A model generated the notes under the pieces. That model was not told the DNA's origin. It did no database searches and was given only the letters and a program-made list of their open reading frames with translations. 64,000 nt of DNA from contig CM020620.1 of assembly GCA_009829735.1 (NCBI GenBank), forward strand, positions 20,930,020 through 20,994,019, given 5' to 3'. Positions 50,483 to 62,248 of this stretch are shown here, in pieces; the first letter of the stretch is position 1; each line of letters begins with the position of its first letter. A program made the translations under genes and the position numbers. Origin of the DNA: Pyropia yezoensis (taxonomy: Eukaryota > Rhodophyta > Bangiophyceae > Bangiales > Bangiaceae).

Positions 50483-53100
50483 CTGTGCGCAGGGGGGGGG
50501 AGAGGAGGAGGGAGGGGAGAGGGGGGCGACAGCGACAAAAAAGAAGAGAGGGCGTCAAGCCAGGAACGGTCCCCCACAGTCGACACCGGCCAAGAAGGAC
50601 ATGGCGTGACCACGGAGGAGGATGGGTACCAACGCCAGCAACGCGAGCACCCGCGGGGGTGGAGTTCCCCGCCGGCGTGCCACAGAGACCGCCACACCCA
50701 AGGAGCCATGCCAGGGGCAGCGGCCACCAGCAGTAGCACACTGGCAAAAACAACAGCAAACGGGGGCGCGTCAGTCATCACCGCCTCCCCTCCTCCCTTT
50801 CCCCCCTTCCCCCCCCCCCATGGGGTCACTGCACAGCATAGCTCCACACCACCACCCCCAGCGCACCCCCCACAAAGGACAAACCCATACAAACCAGTCC
50901 CTCCAGCCGTCCACACCCCACACGCCGCCAACAGGGTCCGCACCCTCCCACCTCGCGCCACCCCCACCCCCACCCCCACCACCACCACAGCCGCCTCCAC
51001 CACCCCCCCCACGGAGGGAGGAAGAGGCCCGCCCGCCCACACGCGGCGTCGCCAACGGGGCGCGCGCGTTTTCAACAAGAGGGACAAGAGACGAAAGAGA
51101 CGTACCCCCGCCCCCCCGCCGGTGCCACCACAGGCGGCGGCGGCACAGCCCGCCTCCCAGCACCCCCCCCCTCCCCGCCAGCCACCCCGCTCCCCCGCCA
51201 CCCCCGCCGACCGCTGGGAGCCCCGGAAGCCGTCCGTGTAGTGCGCCCGGTCACGGCTACGGCCGCCGCCGCCGGCGCCCCCCCCATCCCCACCGCCGGC
51301 GCCCCCCCCCCCCCCCCTCCAGCGACCAAAGCCCAACCCCCCCCCCCGGCCGACGCCCCACCCCAAGCTGCCACCCGTATCCCCGGCGCCACCCCCATCC
51401 GCGTCCGCCCCCCCGTCCCCATAGTCCCCGCCGCCGCTGCTGCTCACCGACGGGGGGGCGGCGGCCATGGCCACCGTTACCGCCGCGGCGGCGGCGGCGG
51501 GCGCGCCCCAGGCAGAGGTGGGCGACGGGCCGCTGCCGTCATAGACGCTGCCGTGCTCCCGGCCGCCGCCATCGTCGCCGGTGCCAACGTCTTCCGTGGG
51601 GGGCGGGGGGGGGCGGCCGCTTTTGCGCGCAGGCCGGGCGGCCCAGCGGCCCCCCATGGAGGATGGTTCTTTCCACACACACACACACAAAAAAAGAAAA
51701 GTAGGTCCAAGGGAAGGGGGGGGGGGGGGGGGAAGAAAAAGAGAACGGGGGGGGGGCCGGCGACCACGGGTTTAGAAAAAAAGAAAGAACGCCACCACCA
51801 GAGGCGCGGCCGTTGGTGTATAGGCGGGCGGCCGCGGTGGCGGCGGCCGCCACCGCGGCGGCGACGGCAGCGGCGCCCGACGCGGCGGGGTGGCGGACGC
51901 CGGGCAGTGGGACGGCGCAGGCACCCTGCGACAGCAGGCAGGGGCAGCGGTTGGCGAGGGTAGCGGCCAGAACCGGCAGTGCCCGGGGAAGGGTGGGGCG
52001 GCGGCGGCGGCAAAAATACAAATGGGGAATGGCAGCGGCGGCGACGACGACGACGGGGGGGGGCAGGGGGGGTGGTGCGGCGGTCGGTCGCCGGCGGTGG
52101 CAGTGTCGGTTGGAGGGGTGTGGCGTCGGCGGCGGCAGTGGTGGTGGTGGGAGAGGTGGCGGTGGCGGTGGCGGCGGCACGCACCGAGCCAGCAACGCGC
52201 GGGGGGCGAGGCGCCGCAGGCGGGCGCGCGGGCGGGCTGGGCGGGCGCGGGCGGGGCGGTCAGCCGGGCGGGTGGCCAGCGCGTTCGGGGCCGCCGGCCG
52301 GCGGCCCCGCGGGGGGGCGGCGGCGGCGGCGGCTGGCGCCCAGCGGACCCACCGGCGCGGCGGCGGCGCGCGGGTGGGGGGGCGTGGAGCGCTGGGGGGG
52401 GGGGGGGGAGAGGGGGGTGCCCCGCCGCGTGCCTGGTCGCGGTGGAGGGGGGTGGGTGTGGTCGTCGGCAGGGGTCGGGGGGTGGGGTCAACAGCTGTAG
52501 GAGAGGAGGAGGAGGAGGAGGGGGGGTGGGGTAGCTGTGGGGCTAGGGGGGGGGTGGCTGGGGGGGTGGCTGGGTGGGTGGGGGGGGGGGGGGGGGGCAG
52601 GCAGGCAGGCAGGCAGGCAAGTATGCAGGCAGCTGGCGGGCGACCGGCCCCTCACTGGCCGCGACGCCACCGCGGTACTGTATGTACCGTGGCGTGCCTT
52701 GTGGGTACGAGGCGGGTGGGGGGTGGTGGGGAGTGGTGGGGGGTTGGGTTGGGTATTTACTGGGGGGGGGGGTTGAGGGGGGGGGGGCGGGGGGACCCTG
52801 GCAGGCAAGCTGGGGTGGGGTGGCAGACCCAGCTCTTCAGAGCGCGCGTTGCGCAGCGTCTCGAACGCGGGGCGGGGGGGGATGGCTGGCGGCGAGCGGG
52901 GAGCGGCGGTGGGGGGGGAACCTGCGGGGGCGGTCGTGGCGGTCCCCCACCCCCGCCCGCCCACAGCCGGCTAGCCGCAGTCCCCTCACCAGCCGCAGCG
53001 TCGCCCCGGGCCCCCTCTTTAGTTCCTTTGCGCGACTGGGCTCCCCCGTCGCGACGCGGGCGCGTGCCACGGTGACGGGGGTGTCCCTTCATTGGCCGGA
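50483..53100. other. GC-rich low-complexity DNA, no supported gene
   Basis: Homopolymers, Gly/Pro/Arg-coding triplets, a CA microsatellite near 51675-51690 and a CAGG microsatellite near 52597-52625. All long frames are compositional. It may hold the 5' exon(s) of the tetraspanin-like gene. Confidence 0.5.
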
Positions 53101-54785
53101 TCAAGGAAACACACCCACAACAGGTCTCCCTTCGTCAGGCCGCGGTCGTGGCACCGGTCGACGGTTGACACTTAAACCGAGGGATAGACAAGGAAACGTG
53201 ATGGTGGCTCTCCACAAGGTCGCAGTCTCTTTTGGCGATCGCGAAGGAGAGTGCTGCCGCATGAGGCAAAAAACAAAGCTCGGCTTCCGTTTCGTGGCCT
53301 CTTTCGATGGTGGTTTTGACATTAAAGTTCTCTGGCGTCGAGCCGCGCCGCTCACCAACCAAAGACCACGACCATCGACGCTCTGGCGGCCTTTTGTTGA
53401 CCTCGCCACCCCAGCCGCCGGCCGCCCCCGGCAGCGCACTGACCCCGACAAGGTCGCCGCTGAACGCGTCCACTTGCGCTTCCGTATCCACCCCGCCTGC
53501 CGCCGGCGCCCCCTTTGGCGGGCCATCCTGCCACGTACGGCGGCGCCCCAGTCAGTCTCATCCTCCCCACCCTTCGTGCGCACCCGAGCCAATGCATCCC
53601 GCTGTCTCCTCCCCCTTCCCCTTCCCCTTTTTCCCTCTGACTCGTCCCCTTTCTCTTTTACCCGCTCGAGCCTCCTTTCAGTGTACTGATCTCCTTGTCG
53701 ATCGGGGGCTTGCCCCAACGACGCCAACTGCCGCAACCGTCACCCATTCCCGTTTATCTCATTCCACTCGCTGGCATCCTCAGGCCGACGTGCCATGCCC
53801 TCCATTCCGCACCCCTTCCGTAGATGCAGGTGTGGCCAAGGGCAACTTCCCTTGCGGATCTCTCAGCCTACCGTGTGAGGGGTGGCGCTGGTCAGAACGC
53901 CATGTGATCAGCAACGCTCTCAATGGAGCGGGTGGGGCGTCTGGCGCAACCAGCTCTTTTATCCCTCCCGCTCAATAGCCCCGTCACTCTGTTCCGTGCC
54001 TGTTTGTCACCTCCCCCACAGCCCCACCGTCGGAAAGTGCGGATCGGTGTCTGGGTCTCCCATTGAACAAGTCACCGACACTTGGGCCCCTCGGTCAACG
54101 TAGCTGAGACTGGAAAAGAAGCTGCCATCGACCCATGAGCTTCCCGTTGATTGATCGGGTAAACAGATTCAAGAAAACCTTAACAAAACAGACCCAGATG
54201 GCACAGCTTCCGTGCTGCATCTGAAGCGCCGTTGATGGCCGCGGCGCGCCCCACTCCCCACAACCTCACCGCCTTCGTCAACGTCATCGGGTCACTGTCA
54301 TCGGGTCACCACCGTCGCGTGCACGGCCGGCACGAGCACAGCAGCATCGGTGGGCAACGGTGGGGGCGCCAGACAGCCATCACCCGTTTACAGTTGCACC
54401 GTCAGGCATCGAAGGGGGTGCGCCGGATCTGAGAGTGTAGGGGAGGGGACGGGATGACCAGCGGGGCGGAACCCTCACCCTGCCACCCCGTGACTCTCCC
54501 CGAGACCCTCCCCGCGCCCTCGCCCCTCCGACGCTCCCGTCCGCCCTCCCTCTGTAGCCCCCGACAGCCCCGCCTCTCTCGTCCTCGGCCACTCTCTCCC
54601 GGTGGGCCTGAAGGCCGACCCCTCACTTGGCCCCAGACGACCTCTCCCTGGTCGCCGCCTCTCCCCCCCATCCGGTCTTCGCAGACAGCCGCGCACCCAT
54701 GCATGCCGAGGAGGATGCAGACACACCCCGCTGCCGCACGGGATTGCGCATACACCCTCTGTTTTCTTTCCAGTCTTCCATCCCG
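53101..54785. other. Intergenic, moderate GC, no gene seen
   Basis: More balanced composition, with frames up to about 220 codons on both strands but no motif, signal or conserved block that I recognise. It ends at the stop codon of the glyoxalase II gene. Confidence 0.45.
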
Positions 54786-56035
54786 TCAAAGGCGGTTCTT
54801 CCACGACCGGAGCTTGGCCATGACCTCCTCCTCCCCCCCCCCCCCCACCGCCGCCGCCACGCCCGCCACGGCGGTGCGGCAAAACACGTTCCACCCGCCC
54901 TCGGCGCCCACACACGACGGCACGCACAGCTCCCCCCGCGCGCGCTTGACGCGTACCGCCCCCTCGAGGGCGGCCAGGTCGGCGTTCCCCGGCTCCACCG
55001 CCCGCCCAAACGCCACATTCGCGGCCGTGTACTCGTGGCCCCCATACACGCGCGTCGCGGAGGGGAGGCCCCGGATGGTGGCGGCGGCGGCGACCATGGC
55101 GGCGGGGGTGCCCTCAAAGAAGCGCCCGCAGCCGGCGGTGAAGAGGGTGTCGCCGGTAAAGAGGACGCCCGCGGCGTCGGTGGGGGAGGTGACGTGATAG
55201 AGAAGGGAACCGATGGTGTGGGCGGCCGCGCCGTGGGGGGTAATGGTGAGGGTGCCCCACTTGAAGGGCGTGGGGGGGGTGAGCGGGTGGGTGATGGCGG
55301 GGGGGGGGTCGACCGCCGAGCCGTAGATGGGCGCTCCAGGGAGGTTGGCCGCCATCTCGGCGTTGCCGCTCGCGTGGCTGCGGCAATGGGCACACACCCG
55401 GCGGCGGCCAGAGGGGGCGGGTACGGGGGACGCGACAGCAGCGAAGCAGGTCGTGGCAGCGAAACGCAGCAAGGAAGAGGTCAGCGAGCGTGGTCGCACC
55501 CAGCTACTGGAACGAGGGCACAAGGCAAGGCATGGCCACCGTCGTGGTGCACGCCACACCCCACGCTCACCAGCTCAAAAAGAAAACCAGGTCCCCCGCT
55601 CCCCTAGGCCATCCCGCTCCGTCTCTCCCCTCCGTGCGCCCCCAGCACCCCACACGAACCAAGGTTCGAGCTCCGACCATACTCCCAATGCTTGTGCGTC
55701 GTCAGCACGGCGGTGATAGCCACCCCCCGGTCAATCGCGGCGCGGACCATCTCGGCGGGGACGGCTGGGTCTACCGCCGCCGCGGCGGCGCCGTCGACGA
55801 GCAGGTAGGCAATGTTGTCGGTGAGAATGGGCACCGGCACGACCTCGATGAGGCCACTGTCACCGCCCCCATTGGTGGCTGCCCCAGTAGGAATTCCAGG
55901 CGGGAATGGAAGAGGGAGAGGTCCGACTGACGAATCCATCGAGCAGAGGGGGATGAGCAGCCGGGAGGGATGAGAGGGGGGTGAGCAAAGCGCGGGGAAA
56001 CGGACGGGGTCGGAAGTGCCGGAAGGTGTCGACAT
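54786..56035 (-). CDS. HAGH: Glyoxalase II (hydroxyacylglutathione hydrolase), two exons
   Basis: Exon 1 is 56035-55683, the intron 55682-55378 (305 bp, GTATGG..CAG), exon 2 is 55377-54786; together 314 residues. The metallo-beta-lactamase fold starts at about residue 74 (VVPVPILTDNIAYLLVDG). The splice join creates the metal-binding TTHKHWDHASGN at about 112-123, with the Asp codon split across exons. Further metal ligands are in FTGDTLFTAGCGRFFEG. The glyoxalase II-specific VYGGHEYTAAN and the substrate-binding end (CVPSCVGAEGGWNVFCRT) follow. It hydrolyses S-lactoylglutathione to lactate and glutathione, detoxifying methylglyoxal. The first 70 residues are Ser/Pro-rich and may target the protein to an organelle; an in-frame Met (MDSSVG) downstream could give a cytosolic form. 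It is divergent from the sirtuin. Confidence 0.93.
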
Positions 56036-56171
56036 GGGCGAGAAGAGCAGGCGAGTGACCGCCCGCATCCGACGTCGTACTTGATCCACTACCGCGCGCA
56101 TACGACCTCGTACTTGATCCACTAACTGACGTTCGGTCCAGTACTTACAAGTTACTTGTGATAAATCGCAG

Positions 56172-57471
56172 TTCTCGCGGCGGCCGTCCGCGCCGCCGGC
56201 GGGCGGGTCGTGGTCCACACGGGAGCAGGCCTCGGCACCGCAGCGGGAGTCCGAGACTTTCGCAGCACCGACGGGGTGTGGACGGCGGCGGCGGCGGACA
56301 AGGCGAGGCGGCTGCAGAAGGGGAAGGCGGGGGTGGATTCTCCGCGGGAGTCGTGGTCCCCTTTATCTGACCGCGACGGCGCCGACAGCGGGGGCGACGG
56401 CGCCTGCGGGGGAGGTGACCCTGTGCCGGCGGTACACGTGTCGATGGCAGGGGTAGCTCCCTGGAAGCGGCCCCGTCGTTGGCACCAGCCCCGCTCTCGA
56501 CAACGCCAAAGCGCCGTAGCGCCCGCACGGCGGCGTCGGCGGCGGCTGCTGCGGCGGCGGCAACTGCCGCCTCGCTGGCGAGCCCCCCCACCAAGCGGCC
56601 CCGCACGCGCATCAAGCGAGAAGGGACAGGCGCGGCGGGTGGGGCGGCCGGCGCTGCGTCGTCGCCCGCCCCCGACGAGCGCACGCCCCCCCTGGCGGCC
56701 GCCCCCCAACCGGCCGACGGGGTGTCCTTCTTGTCAGCCGCGCCCACGCTCGCGCACATACCGCTGGTGGGGCTGGTAGCGGCGGGTCTGGTGTCCCATG
56801 TGGTCTCTCAAAACGTGGACGGCCTGCACCTGCGGTCGGGCTTGCCGCGGGGCCAGCTCTCTGAGCTCCATGGCAACGTGTTAGTCGAATCGTGTGCGTC
56901 CTGCGGCGCCGAGTACTACCGCCCGTTTACTGAGATGCCGACGGTGGGCTTTTGCAAAACCGGTCGCCGCTGCACTGCGCCGGCAGCGTTGCCTGTGGAC
57001 GGCGGCGGCAGCAGCAGGGGCGGCGTCGACGGTGCTGGGGGCCACGGGGGACAGGAGGGGGTGTGTGGGGGCCCCCTTCATGACCAGGTGCTCGACTGGG
57101 ACGACCCCCTCCCCGAGGCTCACTCGCAGGCGGCCGACGCCGCATCGGACGCGGCCGCCTTGGGGCTGGTCGTTGGCTCCTCCATGCAGATGACCTCTGC
57201 GCGCGGCTTTGCGCTCCGCACCATCCGGCCTCGCCGGGTGGGCGCGGACGCGGCCGCCGGCGGCGCCGGCGGCGGTGCCATGGCGGCTGTCAACCTGTCG
57301 CGCACGTTGGGCGACGCCGCCGCGCGGCTGGTCCTCCGCGCCCCCGCCGACACGCTCTTTGCGTGCCTGTGTGACGCCCTTGGCGTGGGCATCCCCCCCT
57401 ACGTCCACACCGCGGAGGTGGCGGTGATCGCCACGCCTGTGCCCCCGACGGGGACTGGGGCGGCCGCCTAG
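56172..57471 (+). CDS. SIRT6: SIRT6-type NAD-dependent sirtuin, 5' exon missing
   Basis: The first visible exon begins after the acceptor ATCGCAG at 56172 and encodes GGRVVVHTGAGLGTAAGVRDFR, with the NAD-binding GAG and DFR. The frame changes between about 56419 and 56450 (an indel or unusual intron) and continues through an inserted basic/Ala-rich stretch. It then reaches PTLAHIPLVGL, VVSQNVDGLHLRSG and LSELHG with the catalytic His. A four-Cys zinc site (CASC.., then RRC and VCGG) has a third spacer of about 35 residues, much longer than in animal SIRT6. LDWDDPLPE and LGLVVGSSMQM complete the Rossmann fold. An 81-nt intron (57418-57498) would replace the end and add a C-terminal extension to 58164, as in plant SRT1. 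The N-terminal exon is not visible between here and the glyoxalase gene. Confidence 0.82.
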
Positions 57472-57498
57472 CCCGCTGCGGTCCCCACCTGCCTGCAG

Positions 57499-58164
57499 GT
57501 GGTGCTGGACGGGGTGCTCCCACCGCCCGATGGGGGGCTCCCTTTTTGCCACCGCGCGACGCTGCGGTGGCTGGGGGGGGGGGGGGGGGGGCAAGGAGAG
57601 GAGGCCCTCGCCACCGCCGAGACGGACGCGTCGCGTGGCTGGGTGGCGTCACTGACCGCGCCACGCGACGTGGGGGGGGAGGGGGGCACGCCGCCCCTGC
57701 TATTGCCGGTGAAACAGCTGGAGGTGACCCTCCATCTGGACCCCACCGTGTGTGAGCGGCCGGGGGTGGCACTACCGACGGCGGTGGTGACGCAGCCTAT
57801 GGCGGCGGCGTCGGGGGCGGCGGCCCCCCCGGGCCCCCCCGCCCGTGTCGTACACACAGTGGAGCTGGCGCGCGTCGACTACGCCGCCACCGCGGCGGCC
57901 ACCGTCGCGGTTGCATCGGCGGCGGCGGCGGCAGCGTCGGCGACAACGGCTAACGCCCCCCCCAGCGGGCGGGTACCCGTGGCGGTGGACGCGGTGGAGG
58001 CGGCTGCCTACTGTCACCGGCTGGGCGGCGTCGGCGGCGGCCGCTGCGTGTGTGTGCTGTGTGGGGTGGCGGGGGGCACAGCCGCAAGCGCGCGCACCTG
58101 CGCATCTGTGAGCGGGTGGCGGTGGTGGAGGATGGGGGATGAGCGGGAAACGTCGCTGTCATAG
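57499..58164 (+). CDS. Probable C-terminal exon of the sirtuin
   Basis: An open frame starting right after the acceptor CCTGCAG. Joined to GAG at 57417 in phase 0 it continues PPYVHTAE with VVLDGVLPPPDGGLPF. The segments ATLRWLGG and LLLPVKQLEVTLHLDP resemble the beta-rich C-terminal extension of plant SRT1/SIRT6 proteins. If the intron is not used, the sirtuin stops at 57471 and this frame is unexplained. Confidence 0.5.
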   Translation: MVLDGVLPPPDGGLPFCHRATLRWLGGGGGGQGEEALATAETDASRGWVASLTAPRDVGGEGGTPPLLLPVKQLEVTLHLDPTVCERPGVALPTAVVTQPMAAASGAAAPPGPPARVVHTVELARVDYAATAAATVAVASAAAAAASATTANAPPSGRVPVAVDAVEAAAYCHRLGGVGGGRCVCVLCGVAGGTAASARTCASVSGWRWWRMGDERETSLS

Positions 58165-58307
58165 AGGGCGGGGAGAGAGGGGTACGAGAGGGCAGGGAAA
58201 GGAGACGGAAGGGTGGCGGGGTTGGGCGGTGGACACAGTGATGTCCTCCTCTGTGGCTCCCCCTCCAGCGCCAACAGACCAGCCATCACCAACGGCGCCA
58301 CCTGCAG

Positions 58308-58773
58308 TGTGGCAGTATTGACCCCAGGGAGGGGGGCAACACATGCCATGCAAGGGGCGGCAGGCAGCTAGCCTGACCCGTTTCTCTCCATGCATTTGGG
58401 TCCATATTCCCTAAGTTTGGGATAGTTAGCTTAGTAGTAAATCCGACGTGGATTTGAGGGTTTTCTGCATTTTTATCGTCTTGAATTTTCGTGTGGCCCG
58501 GTGGGCAGGTGCTGGGGAGATTCCGAGTGGCGAGATTCTGAGGGGACCCTGGGGGGATAAGGGGAGGGACAGCGGGGCTTGGCCTCGCTTCCCCGTCCCG
58601 ACCAAGAAACTGTTGGTTCACACACCATCGTCTTGTTTTGTCGTGGGGGGTTTGCCCCACAACAGGGATAGAGTGTGTGCAACTTGCACTTCTTCCGGTT
58701 CCCCCGACACGAGAGGCAGCCCTTGCGCACCGCCCCAACTTGGGTGCCGTGTGTGCGAGTGGTTTTTGCCACA
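58308..58773 (+). repeat. Gypsy-type LTR of the truncated copy
   Basis: 466 bp with the same TGTGGCA and TGCCACA ends as the intact element and many substitutions, so it is an older copy or a sister family. Confidence 0.9.
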
Positions 58774-58892
58774 CTTGGTGGAGCAGCAGGGGACAGAGGT
58801 AAACTTTTCCTCCGGGTGTACCCGGGTGTAGAAGGCCCTCTGTCTCCGAGGAACGGTGGTCTTGGACTGTGTCGTGCGGATCCTTAGCCAAC

Positions 58893-60566
58893 ACGGCTTC
58901 ATCGGACCCCCCGACGTTCGGGAAACTCTCCGGTGACGACTTTACTCCGGCGCGTTTGAATACTGCCCGGACACAGGGTGGTACCTGGGGTCGCGGAGGT
59001 GCTAGAGGCACTCCAGCCAGCAGGGCCGTGGGTATCGGTGCGGGCGGTATGCCACCCCGACAAAGTCGGGTGTTCACCCTGAGGGTCTTCCTCGGACCGG
59101 TGGTTCGCACTTCGGCCATCGGGTGATACACTGAAAGGGAACGTCCCAAGGTGAGAGGATTGTCCCCGCGAGATCCACGCGGGTTGGATTCAACTTCGGC
59201 GTAGAGCCATCGCCAACTAGGCGGGTGGAAGACGGCGGACCTTCACTCGTCGTTGATGGGCTCCAGCCTGTGACAGGGGTCGTAACAAGTTGTTACCCCC
59301 GCCACCCTCAAGGAAATTATCTTTGATCGGGAGCGTAACGCCGCCTGGGGTGTATATCTCGGGTCTAATACACTATACCAGATCCTGAGGACCAGGTACT
59401 ACTGGCCCATATGAAAGTGACGCATGTGGATGGGTTGTATGCACAAGTGGTGCGTGGAGACGTCCCGCACTACCTCTGCGCGTAGCGCCCCTGCTAGTGA
59501 CAGAGGATGGCAACCAGTACCTCCTGGTCATCTGCGATCGCTTCACGAAACTTACGCGAGCGATCCCTCTGGCAGAGATCACGGCCATGTCGGTCGTGTC
59601 AGCCTTCCTAGATCACTGGGTTGCCGCTTATGGCATCCCGGACAGACATTGTCGGACAACGGACCGCAGTTTGCGTCCGAACTGTTTCAGGGAGTGCGGG
59701 ATATATTGGGGGTTCAGGCAAACTATGCCACCCCCAACCACCCACAAACTACTGGGCAGGTGGAGCGCTTCAACAAAACTATTGTTCGACAGCTGCGCCA
59801 CTATGTGAGTGAGCACGTAAAAACGTGGGACCAATACATTTCTATTCTTGCAACCGCCTACAATTCGCAGGTTCACTCATCTACCGGGGAAGTACCCCTC
59901 GCTTTTGTGACCCCCCGTCGCGTGCGGTCTATTGCCGTGCGGCGGCCGCTCCCAACTAGGGAGGCCGATGGCAGTACGCCTACTCCCACTTAGAGTAAGT
60001 CGGAGTTCCCTGCTAGGCTTGAAAAACTCATCCCCAAAGTCAGGGCTGAGATGGACAAAGCGCAAAAGCGCTACCAGCGTACTTTTGACAAAAAGGTGCG
60101 TAACGCTAAGCATGTCCCCGAGCAGGGTGACTGGGTATTGGCTCATTCACACACCCCAACTGGGGGTAAGTTGGTGTTCCAGACGAAGGGGCCATACCAG
60201 GTCCTTCGTACTGATGGGCGGCGCTTCACCATCGAAAGTGACGATGGGGTCCGCACAGTAAACGGACAGGACGTGGTCAAAGTTGCACCACCTCCTGCAG
60301 GCGACCCGGCTTGGGCGCGTGCGTTGGAAACGTGGCGCTTGCCCTCTCTGCCTGCGGCCAAACAGGGCCCGCAGGAGTACGTGTTCGATAAGTTCATCGA
60401 CCACGGGTGGGATGAGGACACTAACGGCCTCATGTTGAGGGTGCGTTGTTTCGGCTACAAAGCCAAGGATGATACGTGGGAGTATGTGGAGGACCTTCCC
60501 GCTGAGAAGGTCCGGGCATACTGCGCCCGGAATGACATAGACCCTAAGAGCCCTCCCTCAACGTGA
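58893..60566 (+). pseudogene. Gypsy gag-pol remnant (gag start lost, RT deleted)
   Basis: The gag start codon is ACG instead of ATG (CCAACACGG at 58890-58898), and the gag frame decays within 400 bp. The deletion removes most of gag, protease, RT and RNase H. Integrase is recognisable from about 59500 (LLVICDRFTKLTRAIPLAE, TGQVERFNKTIVRQLRHYVS) with a frameshift at the second Asp block and a TAG near 59991. The last 171 codons (60051-60566) are open and retain an intact chromodomain (EYVFDKFIDHGWDED to WEYVEDLP). Confidence 0.88.
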
Positions 60567-61626
60567 GGGAAGGCCGAGTGACAGTGCCAAGAGAGTGCTT
60601 CAAGTCGAAGTGGTACGCAGAGTGGCTTTTAACTACAGCCCTAACCCTCACACTCTCACAACAAAGGCAGCTGCCAACTAGGCATGCATGCTAGACTCTC
60701 CAACCTGTAGCAGTACTCCCAAGCACCAACCCCGAGTCAGGGAAGGAAGAGGAGTATTGCCGATATCCCAACTTGGGACACCGGAAGCAAGCACCTCCAC
60801 ACAGCCGAACACGGAACTTGCGTGTGGTGAGCGGGTCCACTCACCAAGGCACGAACAAGATGTGTCGGAGCCAGACGGTGTTTTCTTGCTTGGCCAGCCA
60901 AGGTGGGCCCTCCCCGCCTTGCTGTCCCTCCTTATCAACCCTCCTCACACGCTCACGCAACCCCTCAAAACACTCAGAAAATGAACCCTCAAACAAACCA
61001 ATCATATCACTCCACATGCAAAGAACTCAAAGCGTAGAAATCCGTCTGGCTCCCGTGCAAAAATCCCAAGAAACAAATACCAGCAGCATTACCCTGCTCT
61101 AGTATGTCGGAAGTCCTAGTCGAATTTCCGTCCAGAAGTCAGAAGTTTCACCATCGTGGGTCGGGTGAATTTCGACTTCCGGTCAGGTCCACTTGACCCG
61201 AATCTTCAAAGTATTGGTACCGAATTCCGGCCCAATCTCCCACATTTCCCCCTTCTCAAAAGTCCAGCCGTCCCGGTGGACGTCCAATCAGCGCGAGTCG
61301 CAGTGACCGGGAGAGGAGGATGCAATTCCCGAGTTGAGATGCAAAGTACGGTGCATCGCTGGCGTCTAGCGTGCACCAGGGTTACGCCGGGGTTGCACTC
61401 GCGTCCGGCGGGGCCCTCCGGGAGAGCCAGTCCCTCTCCGTGGGGTGCGCTCTCTGCCATGACACTGGGTAGAGGAGCCCCCTCCACGCGAAACAGGTGT
61501 GGGGGAAAGTCGTCCCCCACCTGGTCAGGGTGCTCCACGGGTGGACTCACGTGTGGGTGAGCCCCCTAATCTGGGTGTCGGCGTACCTCCGCCACACCCC
61601 CTGCCCCTCAACTGGAGGAGTAGGGC

Positions 61627-61653
61627 GTCGACGTTCTCACTCGGAACGTCGAC
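61627..61653. repeat. Perfect 10-bp inverted repeat (hairpin)
   Basis: Arms GTCGACGTTC and GAACGTCGAC separated by 7 nt. Confidence 0.8.
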
Positions 61654-62150
61654 CTGCACCTGCCCCTTCAGTTGGGGTACGGTTGCTCTCGGGGGGTCGG
61701 GTTGTGTCCCCCCCTTCAGCTCGATCCACCCCCAGCTGGCTCTCTGCGGGGTGTTCCTCACTCCTTCCCCCCCTTTCTAGTCAGGGTTGAGGGGTGTGCG
61801 CACCCCGAGTTGGGGGTGTTGCACTCGGTCGCCGGCGGTGGGACTCGGCCGCCGGTGCGGGGTCTTCTCTCACCTTCGTGTGTGCGGGCGGGTGTGTGCC
61901 TTCCCGCCGCTGCTCCCTCGCGTCGGCGGGTCTGTCTCTTCCCGCCGTGCGGTTGGTGTCGTTGGTTGGGGTGGTGTCTTCCCCCTTCCGCCCCTGTGTC
62001 GGGCGTCTTCGTTGTCGGTGGGGGCGTGGGTTGTGTTCCCCCCCCTTTGTCCTCGTTGGCGGGGTTGTGTCTTCCCCGCGCTGCCCCTTGTGTCGGGCTT
62101 CTTTCGTTGTCGGTGGGGGGTGTGGGTCGTGTCCCCCCCCCTTGCTCTAC

Positions 62151-62248
62151 CTCACCGAGTCGGTCAAGGTTGGTTGTCGTCGGAGGGGGAGCGGGTCGTG
62201 TCCCCCCCCGTGCTCAACCTCACCGAGTCGGTCAAGGTTGGTCGCGTG
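62151..62248 (+). repeat. 68-bp tandem duplication before start codon
   Basis: CTCACCGAGTCGGTCAAGG occurs at 62151 and again at 62219, each preceded by a GTGTCCCCCCC tract. Confidence 0.8.

Larger units (their letters stand above)
58308..60700 (+). mobile_element. Truncated, internally deleted gypsy relative
   Basis: Starts with an LTR (58308-58773) diverged from that of the intact element. A gag leader and the first part of gag follow, then a jump near 59290 straight to the end of RNase H/integrase. It continues through the chromodomain and pol stop to about 60700, where similarity ends inside the C-terminal codons of the opposite-strand gene. No 3' LTR follows. Confidence 0.88.
60701..62248. 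other. Non-coding, G/C-tract-rich leader of the next element
   Basis: No coding motif. It contains a hairpin (61627-61653), many short variants of CCCC..AGTTG..GGGG, and a 68-bp tandem duplication ending just before the ATG at 62249. By position it should include the 3' LTR and promoter of a second gypsy-type element in opposite orientation, but no LTR could be delimited. Confidence 0.45.

Noticed and set aside
50768..51690. Long minus frame upstream of the tetraspanin-like exon
   Set aside because: Poly-Gly/Pro translation; no splice donor or signal sequence convincingly links it to the downstream exon.
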